This document shows, piece by piece, positions 33,501 through 42,391 of a stretch of 43,309 nucleotides of DNA. The position numbers and the translations under genes were made by a program. Within the stretch, counting starts at the first letter, position 1, and the number at the start of each line of letters is the position of its first letter. The stretch spans positions 1 to 43,309 of the forward strand of contig SXWA01000091.1 of assembly GCA_005791575.1 (NCBI GenBank). The letters are read 5' to 3'. The DNA is from Planctomycetaceae bacterium (GTDB lineage Bacteria > Planctomycetota > Planctomycetia > Pirellulales > UBA1268). The notes beneath the pieces are model-generated. The model ran no database searches. It saw nothing but the letters and a program-made list of their open reading frames with translations, and had not been told where the DNA came from.

Positions 33501-33533
33501 CGTGAATCCTCCCCGGGTGGCTCAGGCCGTTCG

Positions 33534-34652
<1,119 letters not shown>

Positions 34653-34667
34653 CGCGGTGGCTCCCGT

Positions 34668-35504
34668 TCACCGGCCGTCGGCCGACGGCGCCCGCGTCGA
34701 GTGGTCACGGTTCGCCTCCAGCCAGGCGACGTCGGCGGTGGAGTCGGCGAAGCGGCGGATCCCGACGGCGCGGATCCGTGCGTCGGGGACGACGTCGAGC
34801 GGCGTGTAGCGCGGGTGGTGCGATTCCTTGTAGGGGTCGTTGCGCGCCGCGTTGTAGCAGCAGATCATCGACCAGCGCGGCTCGTCGGAGCGGTTCATGT
34901 CGGAACGATGGAGCAGATTGGCGTGGAAGAAGATCGTGTCGCCCGGCTCCATCTCGCAGTGGACCAGCGGCAGGCGCTCGAGCGCCGCCTGCACCCGCTC
35001 CATGTCGGCACCGGCCTGATCCCCCGACTGGAGATGGTCGATCCGGCCCAGCTCGTGCGACCGGGGGATCACCTGCAGGCATCCGTTGGCACGCGTGGCG
35101 CCATCGACGGCGATCGAGGCGCTGGTGAGCAGCGGCCAGAGCACGCCGTTGCGGTACCAGTAGCCGTAGTCCTGGTGCCAGGCCCACGCTCCGCCCACCT
35201 TCGGATCCTTCATGATCATCTTCGAGTGGTAGTGGTAGACCTCGCCGCCGAGGAGCGCCTCGGCCGAGCGCACGATCCGTTCGCAGCGGGCGAACATCCC
35301 GTAGATGCCGTCGCCGGGATGGTTCCAGAGGGAGAGCCGCACGGTGCCCCCCTCGCCGTCGGCACGGCCGAACGCGTGCCGGTCGAGCTCGCGGTCCTCC
35401 TTGGCGGCGCGCCGCAGGAGGTCGATCTCGTCGGGGGCGAAGAACCCGCGGGCGATGCAGTAGCCCTCGCGGTGGTATTCGGCGATCTGGTCGGGCGTGA
35501 GCAT
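34668..35504 (-). CDS. Phytanoyl-CoA dioxygenase (PhyH)-family Fe(II)/2-oxoglutarate enzyme
   Basis: 278 residues. Iron-binding triad: His110-x-Asp112 (AWHQDYGYW) and His199 (NLLHRSDMN); EPRWSMICCYN supplies the 2-oxoglutarate-binding Arg. The N-terminus EYHREGYCIARGFFAPDEID is typical of planctomycete PhyH proteins. Family reaction: hydroxylation using O2 and 2-oxoglutarate. In this operon it might modify a sugar-linked or lipid compound, but nothing specifies the substrate. Confidence 0.9.
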   Translation of the reverse strand: MLTPDQIAEYHREGYCIARGFFAPDEIDLLRRAAKEDRELDRHAFGRADGEGGTVRLSLWNHPGDGIYGMFARCERIVRSAEALLGGEVYHYHSKMIMKDPKVGGAWAWHQDYGYWYRNGVLWPLLTSASIAVDGATRANGCLQVIPRSHELGRIDHLQSGDQAGADMERVQAALERLPLVHCEMEPGDTIFFHANLLHRSDMNRSDEPRWSMICCYNAARNDPYKESHHPRYTPLDVVPDARIRAVGIRRFADSTADVAWLEANRDHSTRAPSADGR

Positions 35505-35525
35505 GGCGGTGGATTCCCCGGGGAT

Positions 35526-36563
35526 TCAGCGGCTCGGGCGGAGGTGTCGGTCGAACCAGCGGCCGAAGTGGACGAGATCGAAGAGCATCGTCGGCCAGCC
35601 ATGGCCGCCACCGCGGTGGACCACGAGCTCGACGACGGCGCCGACCTCACCGGCGCGGGCCCCGAAGCGCTGCGACTGATCGAGCGGCACGAGGGTGTCG
35701 GCGTCGCCATGGTAGATGAGTATCGGCGGGAGGGCGGGAGAGACGAAGAACAACGGCGACAGCTCCCGCCCCGTGACCCGCCAGCGCTCGAGATCGACCG
35801 GCTCCTGCTCGAGGGCCGCACGGAAGCTCTTCGGCGGGCCGCCGTCGCCGGGATTCTCGGTCGAGTCGCCGAGGTCGAGAAAGTCGGTGACCGGGTAGAA
35901 GATCGCCACCGCCTGCACGGCGCTCGACTGGCGATCGACTGGGTCGTCCGCCGCCGGGTCGCCGGGGGCTCCCTGGGTGGCGATCATCAGGGCGAGGTGG
36001 CCGCCAGCCGAGCCACCGGTGACACCGATCCGCTGCGGATCGATGCCGTATTCGCCGGCATGGGCGCGGATGAAGCGCACGGCGCGGTGGGAGTCGGCGA
36101 CGATCTCCCGGATCGTGGCGCGCGGCTGCGACACGTGATACACCGGGAAGACGGTGTATCCGCGCCGCAGCAGCGGGGCGAGGACGATCGGGTTGGAATC
36201 CCCGGGGCCGCCCGACCGCCAGCCGCCGCTGGTGAAGTAGACGATGCCCAGGCCATTGGGCGACGAGGGGCGGACGACGTCGAAGTGGAGCGGCGCGCCA
36301 TGCCGGGTGCCGTAGACCACTCCCCGCTCGACGGTCGAGGCGGGATGGTAGTAGGCCCACGCGGCGGCCACGACCAGGCCTGCCAGAGCCGCCAGGCCGA
36401 GGAGCCCGAGGAGGAGCCAGGTCAGCACGCGCAGCACCGGCCGGCCTTGACGGCGGCGTGGCGGCGCCGGCGTCGGGCCGTCACCGACCGGGGCGTGGCC
36501 GCTGGAAAACGGGCTCACGGCCGGCGGATCAGGGTCGCCGTCGGTCGGGTGGTCGTTCGTCAC
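35526..36563 (-). CDS. Membrane-anchored alpha/beta-hydrolase (BD-FAE/esterase-lipase type)
   Basis: 345 residues with a GTG start at 36563 and weak ribosome site. A Pro-rich cytoplasmic N-terminus is followed by one membrane helix (about 43-70, VLRVLTWLLLGLLGLAALAGLVVAAAW). The periplasmic hydrolase has the oxyanion-region GIVYFTSGGWRSGG, nucleophile GGSAGGH (Ser about 183), ILIYHGDADTLVPLDQS with the catalytic Asp, and GGGHGW with the His. First gene of the operon (21 bp before PhyH). Possible role: release of an ester-linked sugar taken on by the downstream enzymes. Confidence 0.9.
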   Translation of the reverse strand: MTNDHPTDGDPDPPAVSPFSSGHAPVGDGPTPAPPRRRQGRPVLRVLTWLLLGLLGLAALAGLVVAAAWAYYHPASTVERGVVYGTRHGAPLHFDVVRPSSPNGLGIVYFTSGGWRSGGPGDSNPIVLAPLLRRGYTVFPVYHVSQPRATIREIVADSHRAVRFIRAHAGEYGIDPQRIGVTGGSAGGHLALMIATQGAPGDPAADDPVDRQSSAVQAVAIFYPVTDFLDLGDSTENPGDGGPPKSFRAALEQEPVDLERWRVTGRELSPLFFVSPALPPILIYHGDADTLVPLDQSQRFGARAGEVGAVVELVVHRGGGHGWPTMLFDLVHFGRWFDRHLRPSR

Positions 36564-36614
36564 GGCTGGCCTGTATCGATGAGGGGATTCCCGGCGCCGT
36601 CCCCGGGTGGGGAG

Positions 36615-36880
36615 TCAGTGGAACGTCGAGGGGCAGACGAGGTCGGCGCGGGAGATCGCCGTGATCGGCTTGCCGTCGGCCCCCGTCTCGTGGCTCGAAT
36701 ACCAGATTACCGTGCGGCGGCAGGTCCCCCTGGCCGCCGCGCCGTCCGGGCGTGAACCGCGGAACGGATCCCGGAGGACCACGCCGACATCCTGGTCCGC
36801 GGGCCCCGTTCCAGCCGTTCCTCGAACCGGTCCTCGTTGGCCAGCTCCACGGTGGCCCGCTCCGGGTGATGGTATCGTGC
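36615..36880 (-). pseudogene. Possible frameshifted gene remnant
   Basis: On the minus strand, codon third-position GC is high in one frame at 36850-36806 (VELANEDRFEERLERGP) and then in another from about 36805 to the stop at 36615 (ADQDVGVVLRDPF ... VIWYSSHETGADGK ... RADLVCPSTFH). Joined through one frameshift near 36800-36806 the two read as one plausible C-terminus, but no 5' part or start remains and the gene's upstream part is replaced by the VOC gene's promoter. No family recognised. Could also be a sequencing error or chance; recorded at low confidence. Confidence 0.35.
36873..36878 (+). promoter_or_regulatory. -10-like TATCGT before the VOC gene
   Basis: GGTATCGTGCCGG, 32 bp before ATG 36910; the ribosome site GGGAGG is at 36898-36903. 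Confidence 0.4.
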
Positions 36881-36909
36881 CGGTGTCGCACAGCCGCCGG
36901 GAGGATGCC

Positions 36910-37281
36910 ATGCAGGTTGAACGGGTGAAATACGTGATCTGGGCCGCCGATTTCGACCGGGCGGTGCGTTTCTGGGCCGAGACGTTCGCCGGGCAGGTCC
37001 TGAAGCGGAATCCGGTGATCGCCGAAGTCGAGATCGCCGGGGCGGTGATCGGCATCCATTCCGGCGGCGAGGGCAAGCGCACCTGGACCGGGATCAGCCT
37101 CCAGGTCGCCGACGTGATCGCCGCGGCGCACGAGGTGGTCGCGGCCGGCGGCACACTGGTGCGCGAGCCGGAGCCGGAGAACGGCGAGCCCCCGCACCTC
37201 GCGATGTGCACCGACCCCGACGGCAACGACTTCATGCTCACGCGGCGCCGCGCGGCAGCTCCGGCCCCCGGGGCCACCTGA
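36910..37281 (+). CDS. VOC (glyoxalase/bleomycin-resistance) family protein
   Basis: 123 residues, ATG 36910 behind GGGAGG. Two beta-alpha-beta-beta-beta modules of the vicinal-oxygen-chelate fold: YVIWAADFDRAVRFWAETF at the N-terminus and a C-terminal MCTDPDGNDFMLTRR. Length is that of a single-domain VOC protein. Metal ligands cannot be assigned with confidence (no clear N-terminal His; candidates include Glu and the DPDGN region). Function not predictable beyond the superfamily; stands alone on the plus strand before the dispersed repeat. Confidence 0.85.
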   Translation: MQVERVKYVIWAADFDRAVRFWAETFAGQVLKRNPVIAEVEIAGAVIGIHSGGEGKRTWTGISLQVADVIAAAHEVVAAGGTLVREPEPENGEPPHLAMCTDPDGNDFMLTRRRAAAPAPGAT

Positions 37282-37294
37282 ACCCACCATGCCC

Positions 37295-37436
37295 AACAGC
37301 CTGTGGCCAAAGTCCATCCCTGGCCTTTGGCCACCCGAAACGCTGCGCTTTTCAGGGGCGCTGCGCTCCCGGCACCGGATCCCTGCGGTGCAGCAGGCTG
37401 TTTATCCGCAGCCTGCCAATTATCCGCAGCCTGCCA
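37295..37436. repeat. Structured dispersed repeat, copy B, with 3' tandem duplication
   Basis: Positions 37308-37417 match copy A (11211-11320) over 110 bp. Copy B extends further left and is bounded by AACAGCCTG (37295-37303) and CAGGCTGTT (37394-37402), a 9-bp inverted pair, and has a 10-bp stem GTGGCCAAAG/CTTTGGCCAC (37303-37312 with 37325-37334). At its right end an 18-bp unit containing TATCCGCAGCCTGCCAA is directly duplicated (about 37401-37436). It lies between convergent VOC and rtcB genes, so a transcription-end role is possible. Confidence 0.85.
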
Positions 37437-37477
37437 AGACCGGTGGCGGCCGGCGGGGAACCGCCGCGCGGCGGGGG

Positions 37478-38932
37478 TCAGTCCTCCGGTTTTTCCCCCT
37501 CCGGGGCCATCTTCACCAACCGCGGATCGAACCTGGCCACCGTCTCGACGAGGTCGGCCTGGGCGGCCATCACCGCGTGGATGTCTTTGTAGGCGTGCGG
37601 CACCTCGTCGATGCCGGCGCTGATCAGCCGCACCCCGCGCTCCTCGAGGAGCGGCTTGACCTCCTTCCAGCGGTAGGTCTCCCGGGCCTTGGTGCGGCTC
37701 ATCCGGCGGCCGGCGCCGTGGCTGGCGGAGTCGAGCGACGCCGCCAGCCCACGGCCGCGCACGAGGAAGCCGGGGGCGGCCATCGATCCGGGGATGATGC
37801 CGAGGACCCCGGCGCCGGCTGGCGTCGCCCCCTTGCGGTGGACGATCACCCGGCGGCGCACGCCGTCGATCACGTGCTCCTCCTCCCAGGCGAAATTGTG
37901 GTGGTTCTCGACGTCGAGGATCACCCGGGCCCCGAGATTGGCGACGACGTGGCGGTGGATGCAGGCGTGGTTGGCGGCGGCGTAGCGCCCCATCAGGTTC
38001 ATCGCCGCCCAATACTCCTGCCCCGGGGCGCTGTCGAGCGGCAGCCAGCCGAGATGCCGCATCGCACCGGGCAGGTCGCGGCAGCGGTCCAGCGCCAGGC
38101 GTGAATAGTGGTTGCAGACGGCGGCTCCGGTGCCCCGCGACCCGGAGTGCGAGAGGAGCGCGAGATAGGTGCCGCCGGTGGCGAGGCCGAGTGCGGCTGC
38201 CTCGGTGGCATCGACCGTGAACGTCCCGAACTCGACGAAATGGTTGCCGCTGCCGCTGGTGCCCAGCTGCAGCCGGGCCTTGTCGCGGTGTTTGAGCGTG
38301 ACCGGCGAGACGCTCCAGTCGTCGTCGAGGACCGGATGCTCGCGTGGCCGTGTGCGCCCCGGATCGCCACGCTTGCCGAACTCGGCGCCGACACCGAACC
38401 GGGTTTCCGCCTCGAGCGCCGCCGTGAGGCGCTCGGGCTTCGTGTCGAGCCACTCGGGTGGCAGATCGATGACGGAGAGCTTCATCCGGCAGGCGATGTC
38501 GACGCCGACCGCATAGGGGATCACCGCCTGCTCGGTCGCGAGCACGCCGCCGATCGGCAGGCCGTAGCCGACGTGGGCGTCGGCCATGAGCGCCCCGGCG
38601 GCGGCCACCGGGAGCCGCATCGCCGCCTCCATCTGGGCGACCGCGTCGGGTTCGAGGCCGGTGCCCCATTGCCGCCACGGCAACGCCACGTCGCGTGGGC
38701 GCGTCGCGGTGGCGCCGGCAGCCTCGGTGGCACGGAGGTCGCACAGTGCCAGCGCCAGCGGGCCGAAGCAGGGGTCGTCGCGGAACGACTCGGGGGTGGC
38801 GACGATCCCGGCGAGGACCCGCCGCACCTCCTCGGTGGGCCGGCCCTGCCGCCGCGCTTCGCCGACGAGCCAGCCGGCCCGGGCGACGAGCGGGGCGGGG
38901 AAACCCATCCGGGCGAGTGACTTGGCGTTCAT
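37478..38932 (-). CDS. rtcB: RNA-splicing ligase RtcB
   Basis: 484 residues. RtcB signatures: ADAHVGYGLPIGGVLA (117-132), VGVDIACRM with metal ligands Asp145 and Cys148, LGTSGSGNHFVE (223-234, His231), SHSGSRGTG (261-269, His262), ENHHNFAWEE (342-351) and guanylylation-site region SASHGAGRRMSR (402-413; His405 is the expected nucleophile). The common VGVDIGCGM is VGVDIACRM here, keeping the ligands. GTP/Mn-dependent ligation of 2',3'-cyclic phosphate or 3'-phosphate RNA ends to 5'-OH ends; in bacteria an RNA-repair role. No rtcA or rtcR nearby. Confidence 0.94.
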   Translation of the reverse strand: MNAKSLARMGFPAPLVARAGWLVGEARRQGRPTEEVRRVLAGIVATPESFRDDPCFGPLALALCDLRATEAAGATATRPRDVALPWRQWGTGLEPDAVAQMEAAMRLPVAAAGALMADAHVGYGLPIGGVLATEQAVIPYAVGVDIACRMKLSVIDLPPEWLDTKPERLTAALEAETRFGVGAEFGKRGDPGRTRPREHPVLDDDWSVSPVTLKHRDKARLQLGTSGSGNHFVEFGTFTVDATEAAALGLATGGTYLALLSHSGSRGTGAAVCNHYSRLALDRCRDLPGAMRHLGWLPLDSAPGQEYWAAMNLMGRYAAANHACIHRHVVANLGARVILDVENHHNFAWEEEHVIDGVRRRVIVHRKGATPAGAGVLGIIPGSMAAPGFLVRGRGLAASLDSASHGAGRRMSRTKARETYRWKEVKPLLEERGVRLISAGIDEVPHAYKDIHAVMAAQADLVETVARFDPRLVKMAPEGEKPED

Positions 38933-39054
38933 TTCCGCAGCTTACCGCGCCCGGCTCCGGCACCGTTGCCGGCGGCGTTGCCGGCGGCGGGGCGACGCGC
39001 CACACTGGGCGTTGTGCAGGTGGTTCCCCATTCCCTTCGCTGGAGGCTCTGGTC

Positions 39055-40455
39055 ATGCGATCACGGACACGGCCCGGAGAGCGATCGACCGGTGGTGGCG
39101 GGCTTGGTGTGAGCCGCCGCGGGCTCCTCGGCGGCGGCGTGGCTGTCGGGCTGTCGGCGCTGGGTTGGTCGCGGGCCCTGGGGGCCAACGAGCGCGTGCG
39201 GATCGCCTCGATCGGCTGCGGCGGCAAGGGATTCTCCGATCTGCTCGACACGGCCAAGAGCCCGCACGCCGAGGTCGTCGCGCTGTGCAACATCGACGAA
39301 TCGAAGGCCCACCTCGGTGCCGCCGCCGAGAAGTTCCCGATGGCGAAGACGTTCACCGACTGGCGGCGGCTGCTCGACGACGCCGGCACGCTCGACGCGG
39401 TGATCGTCTCCACGCCAGACCACATGCACGCCGCGCCGTCGTTGGCGGCGATGCACCTCGGCAAGCACGTGCAGTGCCAGAAGCCGCTCACGCACACCCT
39501 GTTCGAGGCCCGGCAGCTGCGGCAGGCGGCCGAGCGTTTCAAGCTGGTCACCCAGATGGGCAACCAGATCCAGTCGCATCCCGCCTACCGCACGGCCGTG
39601 AAGCTGGTCCACGACGGGAAGATCGGCGCGGTGAAGGCCGTGCACTCCTGGCAGGCGGGGGGCATGCCCTGGCGGAAGCTCGACGACCGCCCCGCGGGCG
39701 CGGCCGACGTGCCCGCCGGCGTCCATTGGGACGAGTGGCTCGGCGTGGCCGACACGCGGCCGTTTCAGCCGGAGATCTACCACCCGTTCAATTGGCGCGC
39801 GTGGCAGGAGTTCGCCAACGGGCAACTCGGCGACTTCGGCTGCCACATCCTCGACCCGGTGTTCATGGCCCTCGGCCTCACGGCGCCGCTGTCGGTCCGC
39901 GCCGAGGCGACACCGATGAACCGCGAGGTGTGGTACACGAAGTCCACCGTCCGCTGGCTCTTCCCCGGCACGCCGCGGACCGCCGGCCCGACGATCGAGG
40001 TCACCTGGTACGACGGCCAGGGCCACAAGCCGGCGCTCGACGTCCTCGGCCTCACGGCCGCCGACCTGCCCGCCGGCAAAGACGGCGCCGAGGGCACGCT
40101 GCCCAACTCGGGATCGGTGCTCATCGGCACCACCGCGAGCCTCGTCGTGCCCCACGTCGGGATGCCGTATTACGTGCCGGCACAGCGTTTCGCCGACGTG
40201 ACGATCGAGCCGGAACCGGCCCGCGACCACTACACGAGTTGGATCGACGCGATCCGTGGCACCGAGCGGACGACGAGCCACTTCGGCTATGCCGGGCCCC
40301 TCACCGAGACGGTCCTGCTGGGCACGATCGCCATCCGTCATCCCGGCGCGCTGTTGGGCTGGGATGCCGACGCGATGGCGCTCACCGGCGCTGCCGGGGC
40401 CAGCGGCCTGCTCACGAAGGGCTACCGCGGCGGATGGCAGCCGGCATGGGTGTGA
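39055..40455 (+). CDS. Tat-exported Gfo/Idh/MocA-family oxidoreductase
   Basis: 466 residues, ATG 39055 behind GGAGG (39042-39046). Tat leader with VSRRGLLGGGVAVGLSALGW (about 18-38). Rossmann fold RIASIGCGGKGFSDLLD, DAVIVSTPDHMHA and K-P motif VQCQKPLTHT; C-domain ends with LTKGYRGGWQP, characteristic of the planctomycete exported set. Likely periplasmic sugar dehydrogenase or lyase-like enzyme of unknown substrate. No operon partner; the next gene starts 133 bp downstream. Confidence 0.92.
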   Translation: MRSRTRPGERSTGGGGLGVSRRGLLGGGVAVGLSALGWSRALGANERVRIASIGCGGKGFSDLLDTAKSPHAEVVALCNIDESKAHLGAAAEKFPMAKTFTDWRRLLDDAGTLDAVIVSTPDHMHAAPSLAAMHLGKHVQCQKPLTHTLFEARQLRQAAERFKLVTQMGNQIQSHPAYRTAVKLVHDGKIGAVKAVHSWQAGGMPWRKLDDRPAGAADVPAGVHWDEWLGVADTRPFQPEIYHPFNWRAWQEFANGQLGDFGCHILDPVFMALGLTAPLSVRAEATPMNREVWYTKSTVRWLFPGTPRTAGPTIEVTWYDGQGHKPALDVLGLTAADLPAGKDGAEGTLPNSGSVLIGTTASLVVPHVGMPYYVPAQRFADVTIEPEPARDHYTSWIDAIRGTERTTSHFGYAGPLTETVLLGTIAIRHPGALLGWDADAMALTGAAGASGLLTKGYRGGWQPAWV

Positions 40456-40515
40456 GGCGGGCACCGCCGGGTCGACGGCGGGCCGCCGCGGCTTTACGCC
40501 CGCTCCGGCCCGTCC

Positions 40516-40521
40516 TATCCT
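40516..40521 (+). promoter_or_regulatory. -10-like TATCCT before the first CRTAC1 gene
   Basis: TATCCTGCCGTGAGG, about 68 bp before ATG 40589; same TATCCTGCCG context as at 26016. Otherwise 40456-40588 holds nothing recognised. Confidence 0.4.
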
Positions 40522-40588
40522 GCCGTGAGGGGGCTCCGATGGCCGTCATCGGGGACGCCGATCGCGTCGTGGCTCGAGCAGAGTTGTC

Positions 40589-42391
40589 ATGGCACGCACG
40601 GGTCGATTCGCGCTCGCCCTTCCCATCGTGACGGCCCTGCTTGCCGGGTGCGGCCGTTCCCCTCCGCGGGGCGCCGGCACGCCGGCGGGTGGCACGGCAC
40701 CGCCGGCGACTACCGCGGCGGCGCCGGCGGCCCCGGTCGCCGCTGCGGCCCCCAGCTGGTTCACCGACATGTCGGCTCAGGCGGGGGTCGCGTTCACCCA
40801 CCACTCGGGTGATTCTTCCGAGAAGCCATTCCCCTCCGCCAACGGCAGCGGGCTGGCCGCGTTCGATTACGACCTCGACCGGCTGCCCGATCTGCTGCTG
40901 GCGACCGGCAATCCATTTCCCGTCGTTCCGGCCACCGCTCCCCATGCCAACCGCTGCTACCACAATCAGGGCGGCTGGCGCTTCGTCGAGGTCACCGACC
41001 GCACCGGCCTCGGCCACCGCGGCTACAGCCATGGGGTGACTGTCGGTGATTACGACGCCGACGGCTTTCCCGACGTGTTCATCACCTGCTTCGGCCCCGA
41101 CGTCCTCTACCGCAATCTCGGGGACGGCACGTTCGCACAGGTTGTCGCCGGCGTGGAGGGGGACCGCTGGAGCTCGAGCGCCGCGTTCTTCGATGCCGAT
41201 GCCGACGGCCTCCTCGATCTCTATGTCTGCACCTACGGACGGTGGTCGCCGGAGCACAACCCGTACTGCGGTGACCGGCAGCGCGGGGTGCGCGTGTTCT
41301 GCAGCCCGCTCACGGTGGAGGGGGAAGCTGACGCCCTGTTGGTGAACGCCGGTGACGGGGCGTTCCGCGATGCCACCGCTGCCGCCGGGCTCACCGGTCC
41401 ACCGGGCCGTGGGCTCGGGGTGGTGGCGGCCCGGCTCGACGACGACGACACGGTCGATCTCTACGTCGCCAATGATCTCAATCCCAACCACCTGCTCCTC
41501 GGCGGCGGTGACGGGCGGTTCCGCGATGCGAGCGACCTCTCCGGCACCGCCTACGACGGCCTCGGGCGCGTGAAGTCGAGCATGGGGGTGGACGCGGCCG
41601 ACACCACCGGTTCCGGCCGCTTCGACCTGGCGGTCACCGACTTCGAGCAGGAATACAATCTCCTGTTCAGCAACTCCGGCGGCGGGGTGTTCAGCGACTC
41701 GAGCGAGCGCAGCGGCTTCGGCCCGCCGAGCCTCCCGCTGGTGAGCTGGGGCGTGCAGTTCGCCGACCTTGACCTCGATGGCCTGGAGGACGTGGTGATC
41801 ACCAGCGGGCACGTGGGAGACGAGCGGCAGAAAGCGGCTGGCACGTCGGCCCTCCGGCAACCGGGGCTGGTGCTCCACAACCGGGGAGGCCGATTCGTGG
41901 CCGTGCCCGACGGCATCGCGGGGAGCTACTTCCAGGCGCGCCATCAGGGCCGGGGGCTCGTCGCCGCCGATCTCGACGGCGACGGCGATGCCGATCTTGC
42001 CTTCAACCATCGCGACGAACCGGCGGCCCTTCTTCGCAACGACGCGGGCGTCGGGAGCGCCGCCGGGCAGACTGCCGGAACGCCGCTGCTCGTGCGGCTG
42101 GTCGGCACGCGCAGCAACCGCGATTGCGTCGGGGCGATCGCCCGGGTCGCCGGGACGGGCCCGCGGCAGACGCGCCAGGTGAAGGGGGGCGGTGGCTACC
42201 AGTCGGCCCGTGACCCGCGGATCGTCTTCGCGGTGCCGTCGGCGGCGACCTCGGTGGACGTCGAGATCGAGTGGCCGCGCGGTGGCCGCTCCGCCGCTGA
42301 AGGCCTGGTCGGTGGAAGTGAGTATGTCGTCATCGAGCCGGCGACGGACGGCGCGGCGGCGACGATCATCGACGTGGGGAGGCTGCGATGA
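40589..42391 (+). CDS. CRTAC1-family lipoprotein (FG-GAP repeats and ASPIC/UnbV domain)
   Basis: 600 residues with lipobox LLAGC (about residue 17-21) after LALPIVTALLAG. Multiple FG-GAP/VCBS propeller repeats with calcium-binding DxDxDG-type loops (FDADADGLLDLY, DYDADGFPDVF, ADLDLDGLEDVV, DLDGDGDADLAF). C-terminus is ASPIC/UnbV-like (LLVRLVGTRSNRDCVGAIARV ... IEWPRGGRSAAEGLVGG). Such proteins are exported and bind sugars or calcium; role in planctomycetes unproven. The stop overlaps the next CRTAC1 gene by 4 bp (ATGA), so the two are coupled. Confidence 0.9.
   Translation: MARTGRFALALPIVTALLAGCGRSPPRGAGTPAGGTAPPATTAAAPAAPVAAAAPSWFTDMSAQAGVAFTHHSGDSSEKPFPSANGSGLAAFDYDLDRLPDLLLATGNPFPVVPATAPHANRCYHNQGGWRFVEVTDRTGLGHRGYSHGVTVGDYDADGFPDVFITCFGPDVLYRNLGDGTFAQVVAGVEGDRWSSSAAFFDADADGLLDLYVCTYGRWSPEHNPYCGDRQRGVRVFCSPLTVEGEADALLVNAGDGAFRDATAAAGLTGPPGRGLGVVAARLDDDDTVDLYVANDLNPNHLLLGGGDGRFRDASDLSGTAYDGLGRVKSSMGVDAADTTGSGRFDLAVTDFEQEYNLLFSNSGGGVFSDSSERSGFGPPSLPLVSWGVQFADLDLDGLEDVVITSGHVGDERQKAAGTSALRQPGLVLHNRGGRFVAVPDGIAGSYFQARHQGRGLVAADLDGDGDADLAFNHRDEPAALLRNDAGVGSAAGQTAGTPLLVRLVGTRSNRDCVGAIARVAGTGPRQTRQVKGGGGYQSARDPRIVFAVPSAATSVDVEIEWPRGGRSAAEGLVGGSEYVVIEPATDGAAATIIDVGRLR

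Noticed and set aside
37295-37436. Dispersed repeat as a complete MITE
   Set aside because: The 9-bp inverted ends are suggestive, but no target-site duplication flanks copy B and only two copies are visible, so transposition is not proven.
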